64,000 bases of DNA from Methylobacillus methanolivorans (GCF_020531845.1 NZ_JAJAVF010000001.1:62001-126000), one strand, 5' to 3'. Counted from the first letter of the stretch, positions 43,720 through 54,369 are shown. Translations and numbers: made by a program. The notes: a model not told the origin generated them from the sequence alone.

Positions 43720-45684
43720 TTGAAATACAGGCCAGAAATAGATGGGTTACGTGCAGTGGCAGTACTGGCTGTGGTGTTTTTCCACGCTGGATTTGCTGGT
43801 TTTAGTGGGGGTTATGTCGGTGTTGATGTGTTCTTTGTCATCAGCGGCTACCTCATCACGTCCATTCTGCAGAGCGAGCTAGAAAAACAGCGCTTTTCCA
43901 TCATTCAATTCTACGAGCGCCGGGCGCGCCGCATTTTGCCCGCCCTCACCGTGGTACTGTTTGCCACCAGCATCGCCGCCTTTTTCCTCATGCCACCCTC
44001 ACTGCTGCACGATTATGCGCGTAGCCTAGTATCCGTCGCGGCCTTTGGCTCCAACATTTATTTTTATTTCAGCAATGGCTATTTCTCAACCGCATCAGAA
44101 GAAAAACCCCTGCTGCACACCTGGAGCCTTGCAGTGGAAGAGCAGTATTACTTACTGTTCCCGCTGCTGCTCGCTGGCATGTGGTATGCCCGCCGTGCTG
44201 CTACCTTCTGGGTTATGCTGGGCTTGGCAGTGGCATCACTGCTGCTTTCTGAACACCTGCTCAGGCAACAGGCCATAGACGCCAACTTCTACCTGATTTT
44301 CAGTCGTGCCTGGGAGTTACTGGCCGGATCGTTACTAGCACTACTCAAGCCAGAAGGTTGGAGCCACTTTAATGCTCGCCTGCGTCACGGCCTGGCATGG
44401 CTAGGCCTGATGCTCATCATCGGTGCAGTCATCCTGCTGGATCAATCCACCCCATTCCCCGGTTTGTATGCATTGATTCCCGTGTTAGGTGCTTGCCTCA
44501 TCATCGCCTTTTGCGATCCAGCAAGCATCACTGGCAAGCTGCTTTCACATCGTGCCATGGTCGGCATCGGCCTGATTTCCTATTCGCTATATCTCTGGCA
44601 CCAACCCCTATTTGCCTTCCTGCGCATGAAAACCACCCAGCAGCCAAGCGCCATCATTTTTGCTGTCACGATTGCGGTGGCTTTATTACTCGCCACACTC
44701 AGTTATTGGTATATCGAACAGCCATTCCGCCACCGACAACGCTTTTCCAGGCGACGTATCTTCCAGCTCTCAGGTATAACACTCACCCTCACGCTCGCAC
44801 TGGGGTTGGCTAGCATGCAAGGGCAAGGCTTTCCAGAACGTTTTGTCAATTCCACCTTGATGGCAAGCACTGTCGGCAGCCCGTTGCGGGATTCCTGCCA
44901 CACCAGCGGCACCGACTACCTAAAGCCATCACTATCATGTGAATACTTTGGTAGCCGTATTACCTGGGCCTCGCTCGGAGACAGCCATACCGTCGAGTTG
45001 GCCTATGCCTTGGGCGAGAAACTACAGCAGCGAGATGCAGGCTTGCTGCATCTCAGTTTCAGTGGATGTCCACCAGCCTTATTGTTCGAGGCGAAAGAAC
45101 CTGGTTGTAGCGCATGGCTAAAAGAAGCCGTGACCTACCTTGAACAGCGGCAAGACATCCAGCACGTTGTGGTTGGATTTAGCTATACCCGGGCATTGTT
45201 CGGCCATCTGGAAAACTATCCCTCCTTGCCCGATAAAAACCCGGTCAACAAATTCACCGCTGCGGATGCAGGCAAAACTCCAACTGAGTTGCGTGAGCAA
45301 TATTGGTACAACCTGCAAACCCTGATCGAACGCATGCTCGCAGCTGGCAAGCAGGTGCACGTTGTCTACCCCATCCCTGAATTGCCGATGGATATCACCA
45401 AGGCCATCACGCCATTCTCCACTCTCCATAACCGCGCCCCTCATGACGTGCAACGCATGACCAGCCAAGCGTTTTATCTCGCTCGCCACGCATTTATCCT
45501 GCGCAAGCTAGATAGCCTGCCTTATGGACAACACCTGCATGCGATCAAGCCCCTGGACACCTTATGCCAACATGGTGACTGTGCCGCAGTGATGGATGGA
45601 CAGGCACTCTATTTTGACGATAACCACTTGAGCATTGCCGGGGCACGCAAGATCATGTCTGGGGTTGAAATCACAGCTGACTAA
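43720..45684 (+). CDS. OafA-type membrane acyltransferase with C-terminal SGNH domain
   Basis: A 654-residue acyltransferase_3 family protein. About ten membrane helices lie in residues 1-370 (EIDGLRAVAVLAVVFFHAG and GGYVGVDVFFVISGYLITS are the canonical N-terminal motifs, with the catalytic His in FFHAG). An SGNH hydrolase domain (about 395-650) follows, with Ser in SLGDSH near 421 and Asp-His in FDDNHLSIAG near 640. Such proteins O-acetylate sugars of O-antigen, exopolysaccharide or peptidoglycan in the periplasm. The start is TTG 43720, the only start that keeps the full MKYRPEIDGLRA terminus, with GGGAG 4 nt upstream. It is a single gene. Confidence 0.88.
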   Translation: MKYRPEIDGLRAVAVLAVVFFHAGFAGFSGGYVGVDVFFVISGYLITSILQSELEKQRFSIIQFYERRARRILPALTVVLFATSIAAFFLMPPSLLHDYARSLVSVAAFGSNIYFYFSNGYFSTASEEKPLLHTWSLAVEEQYYLLFPLLLAGMWYARRAATFWVMLGLAVASLLLSEHLLRQQAIDANFYLIFSRAWELLAGSLLALLKPEGWSHFNARLRHGLAWLGLMLIIGAVILLDQSTPFPGLYALIPVLGACLIIAFCDPASITGKLLSHRAMVGIGLISYSLYLWHQPLFAFLRMKTTQQPSAIIFAVTIAVALLLATLSYWYIEQPFRHRQRFSRRRIFQLSGITLTLTLALGLASMQGQGFPERFVNSTLMASTVGSPLRDSCHTSGTDYLKPSLSCEYFGSRITWASLGDSHTVELAYALGEKLQQRDAGLLHLSFSGCPPALLFEAKEPGCSAWLKEAVTYLEQRQDIQHVVVGFSYTRALFGHLENYPSLPDKNPVNKFTAADAGKTPTELREQYWYNLQTLIERMLAAGKQVHVVYPIPELPMDITKAITPFSTLHNRAPHDVQRMTSQAFYLARHAFILRKLDSLPYGQHLHAIKPLDTLCQHGDCAAVMDGQALYFDDNHLSIAGARKIMSGVEITAD

Positions 45685-45814
45685 GCTAACCTTGGTTTTG
45701 CCCCTCATCCTCCTCACAGTAGTTTACTGTCCCACAAATCCATCGTCAGAATATGGCTGAAATTTTGCGGCAGGGTCATTAGAATCGCAGTTTCCTCCAT
45801 ATTGGCAAGATGTT

Positions 45815-47590
45815 ATGCACCCCCTCAAGCGCCTGTTCCGCCATGCTCATCAATATCGCCGCGATGCATGGATTGCCTCTTTTTATTCCCTGCTCAACAA
45901 GATATTCGATGTTTTGCCGGAGATCCTGATCGGTGTTGCTGTCGATGTGGTGGTCAACCAGAAAGCCTCGTTCCTCGCGGGACTAGGTATCGTCGAGCCC
46001 AAGGATCAACTGATTCTGCTGGCTATTCTCACGGTATTGATCTGGCTAGGCGAATCCCTGTTCCAGTATCTCTATGACGTACGCTGGCGCAACCTGGCGC
46101 AAAACCTGCAACACGACTTGCGCATGGAGGCCTATCAGCATGTGCAACAGCTGGAGCTAGCCTATTTCGAGCGCAACCGTAGCGGCAATCTGTTGGCAAT
46201 TCTCAACGAAGACATTAACCAGATGGAGCGCTTCTTCAACGGTGGCTTCAATAGTTTGATCCAGGTATTTTTCGGCTCGGTCATGGTCGGCGGGGTGTTT
46301 TTCTTCCTGACCAAGGAGCTGGCTTTCCTAGCCTTGATCCCGGTGCCATTCATCCTCTACGGCGCGTTCTGGTTCCAGAGCAGGCTGGCGACACGTTATA
46401 CCTCGGTGCGCGAGGCGGCAGGCGCCCTTACCGCCCGTATCAACAACAACCTGCAAGGCATCGCCACGGTCAAGGCTTACGCAACCGAAGAGGTAGAATC
46501 CCAACACATCCGTGAGGCGTCAGATCGCTATCGCGAGAACAACGCTCAGGCCATCAAGCTGTCAGCAGCTATTACCCCGGTGATCAGAATCGCGATTCTC
46601 GCCGGGTTCACCGTGACGCTGCTTTATGGTGGCTTCATGACATTGAACGGCGAACTTGGCGTTGGCAGTTACTCCGCACTGGTCTACCTGACACAGCGCC
46701 TGCTGTGGCCACTGACCGGGCTGGCAGAGCTGACCGACCTTTACCAACGCTCCATGGCCTCCATCCAGCGTGTCATGAACCTGCTGGATACGCCGCTTGC
46801 TATCCAGTATGGCGGCAAGGCATTACCCGTAGCCTCGGTAGAAGGGCATATCCAGTTTTCCCAGGTACGCTTTGCCTATGATGCGCAATCAGGGCAACCC
46901 GCACTAACCCAATTTGATCTGGATATCCCCGCTGGCAAGACCATCGCCCTGGTAGGAGCAACTGGCGGCGGCAAGAGCACCATCACCAAGTTGCTGCTGC
47001 GTTTTTATGACCCGCAACAAGGCCAAATATTGCTGGATGGTCATGACATCGCCACGCTAGATTTGCAACAACTACGCCGCGCGATTGGCTATGTCGCGCA
47101 AGATACCTTCCTCACCGATGCCAGCATTGCCGATAATATTGCTTATGGTGAAGCCAACCCAGATATGAGCGCTATCATCGCCGCCGCAAAAGCCGCCGAA
47201 GCGCATGAATTCATTGAGCGCCTGCCTAATGGTTATGCTACCCAGGTGGGTGAGCGTGGCATGAAGCTATCCGGCGGTCAGCGACAACGCTTGGCATTGG
47301 CCCGCGCCATCCTCAAAAACCCGCCTGTGCTCATCCTTGATGAAGCCACCTCCGCCGTCGATAACGAAACAGAAGCGGCCATCCAGCGCTCACTCAACAA
47401 GCTGGTTATAGGCCGCACCAGCATTATCATCGCCCACAGGCTATCCACCGTGCGTCATGCAGATTGCATTCATGTGCTGGAGCACGGGCGTATTGTGGAA
47501 TCCGGCAACCATGCAGCGCTGCTGCAAGCAGGCGGGATTTATGCCGACCTCTGGCGTTTGCAGACGGGAGATGTCGAGGCAAGCACATAG
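45815..47590 (+). CDS. ABC exporter, fused permease and ATPase
   Basis: A 591-residue half-transporter of the MsbA/lipid-peptide-drug exporter type. Six helices lie in residues ~20-305. The nucleotide-binding domain from ~345 has Walker A GATGGGKST (~383), Q-loop YVAQDTFLTD, signature LSGGQRQRLALARA (~485), Walker B VLILDEATSAVD (~507) and the H-loop IAHRLSTV. It presumably works as a homodimer. The substrate is not predictable; the OafA-type acyltransferase upstream hints at envelope lipids or glycans, but 130 bp separate the two genes. Confidence 0.87.
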   Translation: MHPLKRLFRHAHQYRRDAWIASFYSLLNKIFDVLPEILIGVAVDVVVNQKASFLAGLGIVEPKDQLILLAILTVLIWLGESLFQYLYDVRWRNLAQNLQHDLRMEAYQHVQQLELAYFERNRSGNLLAILNEDINQMERFFNGGFNSLIQVFFGSVMVGGVFFFLTKELAFLALIPVPFILYGAFWFQSRLATRYTSVREAAGALTARINNNLQGIATVKAYATEEVESQHIREASDRYRENNAQAIKLSAAITPVIRIAILAGFTVTLLYGGFMTLNGELGVGSYSALVYLTQRLLWPLTGLAELTDLYQRSMASIQRVMNLLDTPLAIQYGGKALPVASVEGHIQFSQVRFAYDAQSGQPALTQFDLDIPAGKTIALVGATGGGKSTITKLLLRFYDPQQGQILLDGHDIATLDLQQLRRAIGYVAQDTFLTDASIADNIAYGEANPDMSAIIAAAKAAEAHEFIERLPNGYATQVGERGMKLSGGQRQRLALARAILKNPPVLILDEATSAVDNETEAAIQRSLNKLVIGRTSIIIAHRLSTVRHADCIHVLEHGRIVESGNHAALLQAGGIYADLWRLQTGDVEAST

Positions 47591-47632
47591 TCAATCGGCC
47601 GTGAGTAGTCTTGGGCTCCAAAGCAGCAGTAT

Positions 47633-47667
47633 AAAAAACAAAGCCCGGCTTTCGCCGGGCTTTTTGT
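47633..47667. terminator. Bidirectional Rho-independent terminator
   Basis: A 10-bp stem AAAGCCCGGC / GCCGGGCTTT with a TTTC loop and A/T tails, between the convergent ABC exporter and amtB genes. Confidence 0.92.
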
Positions 47668-47689
47668 TGCCTAAAACATCAGGCCATTT

Positions 47690-48994
47690 TTAAGAGTGGT
47701 AAGCACGCTCACCGTGGGAGGCAGTATCCAGGCCTTCGCGCTCATCTTCTTCAGAGACACGCAGACCAACCAACAGATCAACGACCTTGAGGATGATGTA
47801 AGTCACGATACTGACATAAACGATGGTGAAACCAACTGATACGGCTTGTACGTAGAACTGGTGGCCCATGGTCACGCCTTCGTCGTAGCCGACACCGCCC
47901 AGGGATGGTGCCATGAAGATGCCAGTGCCCAGCGCGCCGATGATACCGGCAACACCGTGAACACCGAATACATCCATGGTGTCATCGTAACCCAGTGCGT
48001 TCTTGAGCTTGGTAACAGCCCAGTAGCTGATGATGCTGGCAATAAAGCCAAGTACGATCGCCCCCATCGGGCCAACGAAGCCGCAAGCAGGCGTGATGGC
48101 AACCAGGCCAGCAATTGCACCGGAGATAGCACCCAGCATGGAAGGCTTGCCCTTGCTCAGCCACTCAACGATCACCCAGCCCACGACCGCAGCCGCAGTT
48201 GCCAGTTGTGTGTTGACAACAGCCAGGCCCGCCATGCCATCAGCCGCCAGTTCGCTACCTACGTTAAAGCCAAACCAGCCAGCCCACAACAGGGAACCAC
48301 CAACCATGGTCAATACCATATTGTGTGGAGGCATGGCTTCTTTGCCGAAGCCGATACGCTTGCCGAGTACCACTGCGGCAACCAATGCCGCAATACCGGC
48401 ATTCATGTGCACCACGGTACCACCAGCAAAGTCAGCTGCGCCCATTTCACCGATCCAGCCACCGCCCCAGACCATGTGTGCCATGGGTAGGTAGGAGAAT
48501 GTCATCCACAATGCCATGAACAGCAGCACAGCAGAGAACTTGATGCGCTCGGCAAAACCACCGACGATCAGGGCTGGAGTAATGGCCGCAAACGTCATCT
48601 GGAAAGTGACGAACAACAGTTCAGGAATAGTGCCTTCCAGGCTATCAGGCGTGATACCCGCGAGGAAAGCCTTGCTCAAGCCGCCAATAAAGGCGTTGCC
48701 TTCTGTAAACACCAGGCTGTAACCATAGACTGCCCAAAGTACGGAAAGCAGGGAGAATGTGACCAGTACCTGCATCAGTACCGAGAGCATATTCTTGGCA
48801 CGTGCCATGCCGCCGTAGAAAATCGCGAGGCCAGGCACTGCCATGATGATGACGAGCACGGTGGCCACGATCATCCAGGCGGTATCACCGCTGTTCAAGA
48901 CTGCTGGCGCTTCTGCGGCAACTTCTTCTGCCATACAGGAGCCTGCGGCCAACATACCGCCCAGCAAAGTGGAAATGGATAAAAATCGCTTCAT
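47690..48994 (-). CDS. amtB: Ammonium transporter AmtB
   Basis: A 434-residue Amt/Mep channel with a cleavable N-terminal signal peptide (FLSISTLLGGMLAAGSCMAEE), then 11 helices. Family motifs are FYGGMARAKNMLSVLMQ, DFAGGTVVHMNAG with the first pore His, and the C-terminal FGVHGVAGIIGALGTGIF with the second pore His. It conducts ammonium/ammonia across the inner membrane and may also carry methylammonium, which matters in this methylamine-using organism. The C-terminal tail would contact the PII protein encoded 12 bp upstream. The pair is transcribed from a sigma-54 promoter at 49427-49442. Confidence 0.95.
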   Translation of the reverse strand: MKRFLSISTLLGGMLAAGSCMAEEVAAEAPAVLNSGDTAWMIVATVLVIIMAVPGLAIFYGGMARAKNMLSVLMQVLVTFSLLSVLWAVYGYSLVFTEGNAFIGGLSKAFLAGITPDSLEGTIPELLFVTFQMTFAAITPALIVGGFAERIKFSAVLLFMALWMTFSYLPMAHMVWGGGWIGEMGAADFAGGTVVHMNAGIAALVAAVVLGKRIGFGKEAMPPHNMVLTMVGGSLLWAGWFGFNVGSELAADGMAGLAVVNTQLATAAAVVGWVIVEWLSKGKPSMLGAISGAIAGLVAITPACGFVGPMGAIVLGFIASIISYWAVTKLKNALGYDDTMDVFGVHGVAGIIGALGTGIFMAPSLGGVGYDEGVTMGHQFYVQAVSVGFTIVYVSIVTYIILKVVDLLVGLRVSEEDEREGLDTASHGERAYHS

Positions 48995-49006
48995 GACGCC
49001 CTCCCC

Positions 49007-49396
<390 letters not shown>

Positions 49397-49426
49397 TCAT
49401 TTGTTTCATTAGAACAGCCGATGTTC

Positions 49427-49442
49427 AGCAACTCTTGTGCCA
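49427..49442 (-). promoter_or_regulatory. Sigma-54 promoter of glnK-amtB
   Basis: On the minus strand TGGCAC-AAGAG-TTGCT, a full match to the -24/-12 consensus TGGCAC-N5-TTGCW. The start would be near 49416, giving a ~70-nt leader. Confidence 0.88.
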
Positions 49443-49700
49443 GCATGAATTACAATTAACTTTCAAATACTTATAAAAAACAAAGAGCACCCAGACATCA
49501 CGTAGACAGTTTTACATGCACCACATCAGCGCAATGCACCAATAATGTGCGATAAACACCTACTGGAATGTTTCACATTTGTTGACAATTCATTTAGGCA
49601 AGACCGATATAAGATTGGTTATGGTCGTGCGTGATATTGCCGCAATGGCTTGGCATGTTTTCCTCATGCGCGCCTATAATGAAAAAAGGAAAGAGAATAA
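49443..49700. other. Intergenic region with NtrC-like sites
   Basis: Upstream of the sigma-54 promoter lie two adjacent NtrC-like sites: TGCACCACATCAGCGCA (49517-49533, about 12 of 17 matches) and TGCACCAATAATGTGCG (49535-49551, about 14 of 17), roughly 100 bp from the promoter, as usual for an NtrC enhancer. The rest of the gap holds no gene; it presumably also contains the promoter of the rightward response regulator. Confidence 0.72.
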
Positions 49701-50411
49701 ATGCGTTTTGCCGCCCTGGATGACAATCGCTCCGAATTAGAGCTCATCGAGAAAACCATCGTGTCACTGGGACATGACTGCCATACATTCAGTGATGGCC
49801 AGTCCTTGTTGCGCACTTTGCAACACGAAACTTTCGACTTTCTCATCTTAGATTGGGAATTACCGGATACTTCTGGGCCAGAAATCGTGCAATGGGTACG
49901 CGCAAACCTCAAGGAGGCCGTTCCTGTTCTCATGATCACCAATCGTAGTGACGAAAGAGATGTCGTGCATGGCCTCACCTCCGGTGCCGACGACTTCATG
50001 AGCAAGCCAGTACGTGTACGTGAGTTGCATGCCCGTATCAATGCACTCTTGCGTCGGCTGTATCCACAGAAAACCCAGCAGGAATTCGTCTGGGGTAACT
50101 ACACATGCCATGTGGCTCAGCAACGCTTTGAATATAATGGGGTCGCCATTCCTCTCAAGCACAAAGAATTCGAACTGGCATTGTTCTTGTTCCAGAATCA
50201 AGGTCGCTTGCTGTCACGACAGCATATTCAGGAACAAATATGGGGCATGCAATCAGTAGATCTGCAAACGCGCACATTGGACACGCACATTTCAGCAATA
50301 CGTTCCAAGCTCAAGCTTCATCCCAACAATGGCTACAAACTCACTGCCGTCTATGGCATGGGTTATCGACTCGAAAGTGATGCATTACCATTCGCGGAAG
50401 AACATTCTTAA
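49701..50411 (+). CDS. OmpR/PhoB-type response regulator
   Basis: A 236-residue two-domain regulator. The receiver has Asp7/Asp8, phospho-acceptor Asp51 (FLILDWELPD) and Lys102 (SKPV). A winged-helix domain follows at ~130-228 (LKHKEFELALFLFQNQGRLLSRQHIQEQIWG; TLDTHISAIRSKL; YGMGYRL). It starts a rightward cluster with a LysM/FecR protein (20 bp later) and a CHASE2 histidine kinase, and the kinase is its probable partner. Target genes are unknown. Confidence 0.88.
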   Translation: MRFAALDDNRSELELIEKTIVSLGHDCHTFSDGQSLLRTLQHETFDFLILDWELPDTSGPEIVQWVRANLKEAVPVLMITNRSDERDVVHGLTSGADDFMSKPVRVRELHARINALLRRLYPQKTQQEFVWGNYTCHVAQQRFEYNGVAIPLKHKEFELALFLFQNQGRLLSRQHIQEQIWGMQSVDLQTRTLDTHISAIRSKLKLHPNNGYKLTAVYGMGYRLESDALPFAEEHS

Positions 50412-50431
50412 ATTTCATTATCGGGGACATC

Positions 50432-52072
50432 ATGATCGCAGTCTGCAAGCAGCATAAATCGCCCGGGCGGCCTCACTGGCAACCGGCATTAGTGATAGGA
50501 GTTGCTCTGGCACTCCAGGCTTCAGCCCAGGCTGATACCATCAGCCATACTGTCGAACCAGGTGATAACCTTTACAAGCTGGCTGCACACTATATGGGCA
50601 ATCCGCATGCTTGGCGTGAAATCCAGAAGCTCAACCGTATTCGCAATGCGCATTATCTAACGCCAGGCACCAACCTGCTGATCCCCAAGGTGAGTAGCAC
50701 TGTGACTGCTAGCTTTGTCCATGGCGAAGTATCCCTCATCGACGCGGCAGGCAATACCATCAAGGCCATCAGCCATGGCGATCAACTCGCAGAAGGCGAC
50801 ATTGTACGCACCAGCGAAAATAGTTACTTATCGCTGGAATTTTCCGATAAAAGCATTGCTCGCATTCTCTCCAACACTCGCATCCGCTTGGATCGCATCA
50901 AGGAGGGAGGTTTGGTACCGCAAGGCCAACGTGTCATTTACCTGGAGCAGGGCGATATTGATGTCTCCGTGACACCCGCCCCCAAGCGCAACCCGAACCA
51001 TTTCCGGGTGATCACGCCACAAGCAGTTGCCGCAGTCCGTGGTACCCGCTTCAGTGTGGGCACTAGCAACATATCCACCACCAGCGTAACGCAAGGCCAG
51101 GTGGAAATGAAGCAGGCCAAGCCAGCCAAACGCGCGCCAGGCGCTTTACTACAGGCAGGCCAGGGTATTGCAGCCAGCAACAATGGACTGGGCGAAGTAC
51201 AAACATTGTTGGCAGCACCGGATCTATCGCAACTGCCTACCCACCTCCCCGAACCTGAGCTCTTGCAATTCGACTGGCCAGCCTTGGATGGCAGCAGTGA
51301 GTATCAATACCGGATTGCACAGGATGCAAATATGGAACAAGTGCTGTGGAATGCGGCTTCCAATACAGCCGAAGCCGTACTGCCAAGCCTGCAAGATGGA
51401 GAATATTTGCTTGCTGTGCGTGCACTCGATATGCATGGTATTGCCGGCTATGAAGCCCAGCACCGCTTTAAGATTGCCAGTCATCCTTCTAGCCCATGGC
51501 TACTGGCGCCCCAGCAAGGACAAATTGTGGGCAGCAACAGTCGCCTGCTTTGTACGCCCATAGCAGGAGCACAAAGCTATCACCTGCAAATCGCCAGCGA
51601 TCAAGCCTTCCAGCAAGTGGTAGCAGATGCAGATCAGTTGCAAGAGTGCCAATATTCGCTTGCATCCTTGCCAGCAGGCCAATATTACTGGCGCGTGGCC
51701 AGCATCACTACCGACAGTGCATCAGGTATTGCACAGCATGGACCTTACAGCCAGCCGGCTAATGTCACCCTTGATGAAGATGGCGCCACAGCCCGATCCA
51801 CCTCTGGCCTGGCTTATTGGAACAGTACCCAACAGGGTATCCAGTATGTTGCGCAGGTGAGCCGTTCTCCACAATTTGAATCATTGGTCGCAGAACAAGT
51901 GCTGGATAATCCCCAGATTGATCTCCAATCACTACCAGCCGGGCGCTATTACGTGAGATTAGCCACCCGGATCAAGCAATACACTGGGCCGTTCTCCGAT
52001 GCCCGCATCCTGGAAGTTGAGCAGGTAAACGATGCTATTGACCGCACCTGGTTTGACAAACCCAAGTCCTGA
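50432..52072 (+). CDS. Exported LysM-FecR domain protein
   Basis: A 546-residue protein with a signal peptide (about 20-35, VIGVALALQASAQA) and a LysM domain at ~38-87 (HTVEPGDNLYKLAAHYMG, LTPGTNLLIP) that should bind peptidoglycan. A FecR domain follows at ~95-230 (DGDQLAEGDIVRTSENSYLSLEF-like region; ITPQAVAAVRGTRFSVG). The remainder consists of fibronectin-III-like repeats (FDWPALDGSSEYQYRIAQD; QQGIQYVAQVSRSPQFE). It lies between a response regulator and a CHASE2 kinase, so a periplasmic or envelope sensing role in the same signalling unit is the natural guess. No iron-siderophore genes are near. Confidence 0.85.
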   Translation: MIAVCKQHKSPGRPHWQPALVIGVALALQASAQADTISHTVEPGDNLYKLAAHYMGNPHAWREIQKLNRIRNAHYLTPGTNLLIPKVSSTVTASFVHGEVSLIDAAGNTIKAISHGDQLAEGDIVRTSENSYLSLEFSDKSIARILSNTRIRLDRIKEGGLVPQGQRVIYLEQGDIDVSVTPAPKRNPNHFRVITPQAVAAVRGTRFSVGTSNISTTSVTQGQVEMKQAKPAKRAPGALLQAGQGIAASNNGLGEVQTLLAAPDLSQLPTHLPEPELLQFDWPALDGSSEYQYRIAQDANMEQVLWNAASNTAEAVLPSLQDGEYLLAVRALDMHGIAGYEAQHRFKIASHPSSPWLLAPQQGQIVGSNSRLLCTPIAGAQSYHLQIASDQAFQQVVADADQLQECQYSLASLPAGQYYWRVASITTDSASGIAQHGPYSQPANVTLDEDGATARSTSGLAYWNSTQQGIQYVAQVSRSPQFESLVAEQVLDNPQIDLQSLPAGRYYVRLATRIKQYTGPFSDARILEVEQVNDAIDRTWFDKPKS

Positions 52073-52089
52073 GGATTGTTAAGCACAGC

Positions 52090-54369
52090 ATGACCAAACC
52101 GCTGCCATCACCAACAGCTGCGCATTACCCTTCGCAAAGCAAGTTGCCATGGCTGCTGATTTCGGGGGTAATACTTCTCCTCATCGCGGCGCTTTCCCAT
52201 CAGCGCACGCTGACAATTGTCGACCACCTGATCCAGGACTTTATCACTGCCAGCCAGCAACACCCACTGACTGGCAAGGTAGTGATTGTCGCCATTGACG
52301 ATGACAGCATCGCCCACTTTGGCCGTTGGCCCTGGCGCCGTAATCTGCATGCCGAGCTGGTCAAACGCATCAGCGAACAACACCCGGCCGCCATCGGCCT
52401 GGATATCCTGTTCAGCGAACCTGATCTGCAACACCCTGATGATGCGCTCCTGGCCAATGCCATCCTGCAAAGTGGTGTAGTAACACTACCTATCGTCTTT
52501 AATGAAGCTGGGCCAACCCAATATGTGCAAACGCCAGCCCCGGCACTCGCCCAGGCTGCCTCCCAACTGGGACATGTTCATATCCAGGTAGATGACGATG
52601 GTGTGGTGAGATCTGCACGCATGCAGCAATCCATCAATGACACACCATTTGTTCACTTCAGTACCGCTTTATTACAGGCAGCAGGTCAATCAAGACTTAA
52701 GATTTCCCCCTTGGCCGGCACCCAACTCATTCCCTACGCAGGCAAGGCTGGCTACTTTCCCCGCATCTCCTATTTTGATGTGATTGAGGGCAGGATTCCC
52801 GACAAAATCTTTACAGATCGCCTAGTGCTGGTCGGCGCTACCGCCACTGGCATTGGCGACCAGTATGCCACCCCGGTCTCGCGTGATGGCCAATTAATGC
52901 CCGGCGTTGAAATCCTCGCCAACATCCTGGAGGGGCAATTGAGCCAGCGCACTCTCCAGCCTGCCCAGTCATGGCAGAATATGACGCTCAATCTCGCCTT
53001 TGTCAGCCTTGCGTTGCTCGGCTTTATGTTACTGAGCCCACTGTCAGCGCTGTTGCTCAGTTTTTCCCTCCTCATTGCGCTGCTCGCCACGACATATGTC
53101 GTGGCTCTGATCTCGGGCATCTTGCTTGCCCCATCAGCAGGGGCCCTTGGGCTAATCCTGATCTATCCGCTGTGGAGCTGGCATCGACTGGATACTGCAG
53201 CCCGATTTCTCACATCAGAATTTGAGTCTTTCAAGCGTGACTTTCCCATGCTATCAACGCCTCAATCCACCACCGCATTTCATGATTTTCTGGATAAACG
53301 CATCAATGCACTGCATGAAGCCACACATCAATTGCAAGGCATGCACCGCTTCATCAGCGACAGTGTGGATGGGCTGCCTGACCCTACCCTGATTTGCGAT
53401 CCCGATGGCATTATCCGCATTGCAAACCAGGCAGCCGCCGCCTATTTTGGTGCCAGCACACCTTCGGCACTGATACAGCAGCCGCTGATCCCTTTGCTAC
53501 AACAGATCCATGAGCACCAGAACAATCTACCCGCCATCCATACTGATACCCTGCAAGCAGGGCTTGAAATTGAGCTGGAAGCCCGTGATGACAAACAGCG
53601 CGAACTATTGGTAAAGCTCGCTCCATGCAAAGATGCCAAGGAGCAACATATCGGCTGGATATTGAGCATCATTGATGTTTCCAAGCTATGGCAGGCAGAA
53701 CGTGATCGTGACGAAGCATTCCGCTTCATTACGCATGATATCCGCGCCCCTTTGTCATCCATTATCTCACTGGTTGAACTACAAAAACTTTCCCCTGAAA
53801 CCATGGGGGAACGCTGGCTGGGCATGATAGAGCAGCATGCCGACAATGCCCTGACCCTCGCCGATGACTTTGTGCAGCTGACGCGGGCAAAGTCCGGGCA
53901 TTACCAACTGGATGAAGTCAATCTGGCAGACTTGCTGCACGAAGCCATGGATGACGCATGGATTCTGGCCTACACGCGCGATATCACCATCACCATGACA
54001 GAAACACCTCCAGAGGCGCATGCCTGGGTTGACAGAACCCTGTTCAAGCGCGCGATCGCGAACTTGCTGAGCAATGCCATCAAGTTCAGTCCGGATCACG
54101 CCATGATTGAATGCAGTATTTGCGCCAAAGGAGACTACTGGAATATTGCAGTGCGTGATTTCGGCATTGGCATCAGTGCAGAAGCTCAAACGCAACTATT
54201 CCAGTCATTCAGTCGCGTCCACCAACACAGCCACCCTCAAATTGAAGGTACCGGTCTAGGCCTAGCCTTCGTCCACGCCGTTGCTAGCCGACACCATGGC
54301 GAGGTCAACGTCAGTAGTACACCAGGCACAGGCAGCACCTTCTCCATCCTCGTCCCAAGGCAACCATAA
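52090..54369 (+). CDS. CHASE2 domain sensor histidine kinase
   Basis: A 759-residue hybrid-free kinase. A membrane helix at ~20-37 leads into an extracytoplasmic CHASE2 domain (~40-290, VVIVAIDDDSIAHFGRWPW), followed by a cluster of three membrane helices (~297-361). A PAS domain (~420-520, DPDGIIRIANQAAAAYFG) is then joined to a HisKA domain (FITHDIRAPLSSI, His near 549) and an HATPase domain (NLLSNAIKFSPDH; DFGIGIS; GTGLGLAFVHA). The gene is 17 bp after the LysM/FecR gene. Together with the response regulator it forms a three-gene envelope-sensing module. Confidence 0.9.
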   Translation: MTKPLPSPTAAHYPSQSKLPWLLISGVILLLIAALSHQRTLTIVDHLIQDFITASQQHPLTGKVVIVAIDDDSIAHFGRWPWRRNLHAELVKRISEQHPAAIGLDILFSEPDLQHPDDALLANAILQSGVVTLPIVFNEAGPTQYVQTPAPALAQAASQLGHVHIQVDDDGVVRSARMQQSINDTPFVHFSTALLQAAGQSRLKISPLAGTQLIPYAGKAGYFPRISYFDVIEGRIPDKIFTDRLVLVGATATGIGDQYATPVSRDGQLMPGVEILANILEGQLSQRTLQPAQSWQNMTLNLAFVSLALLGFMLLSPLSALLLSFSLLIALLATTYVVALISGILLAPSAGALGLILIYPLWSWHRLDTAARFLTSEFESFKRDFPMLSTPQSTTAFHDFLDKRINALHEATHQLQGMHRFISDSVDGLPDPTLICDPDGIIRIANQAAAAYFGASTPSALIQQPLIPLLQQIHEHQNNLPAIHTDTLQAGLEIELEARDDKQRELLVKLAPCKDAKEQHIGWILSIIDVSKLWQAERDRDEAFRFITHDIRAPLSSIISLVELQKLSPETMGERWLGMIEQHADNALTLADDFVQLTRAKSGHYQLDEVNLADLLHEAMDDAWILAYTRDITITMTETPPEAHAWVDRTLFKRAIANLLSNAIKFSPDHAMIECSICAKGDYWNIAVRDFGIGISAEAQTQLFQSFSRVHQHSHPQIEGTGLGLAFVHAVASRHHGEVNVSSTPGTGSTFSILVPRQP

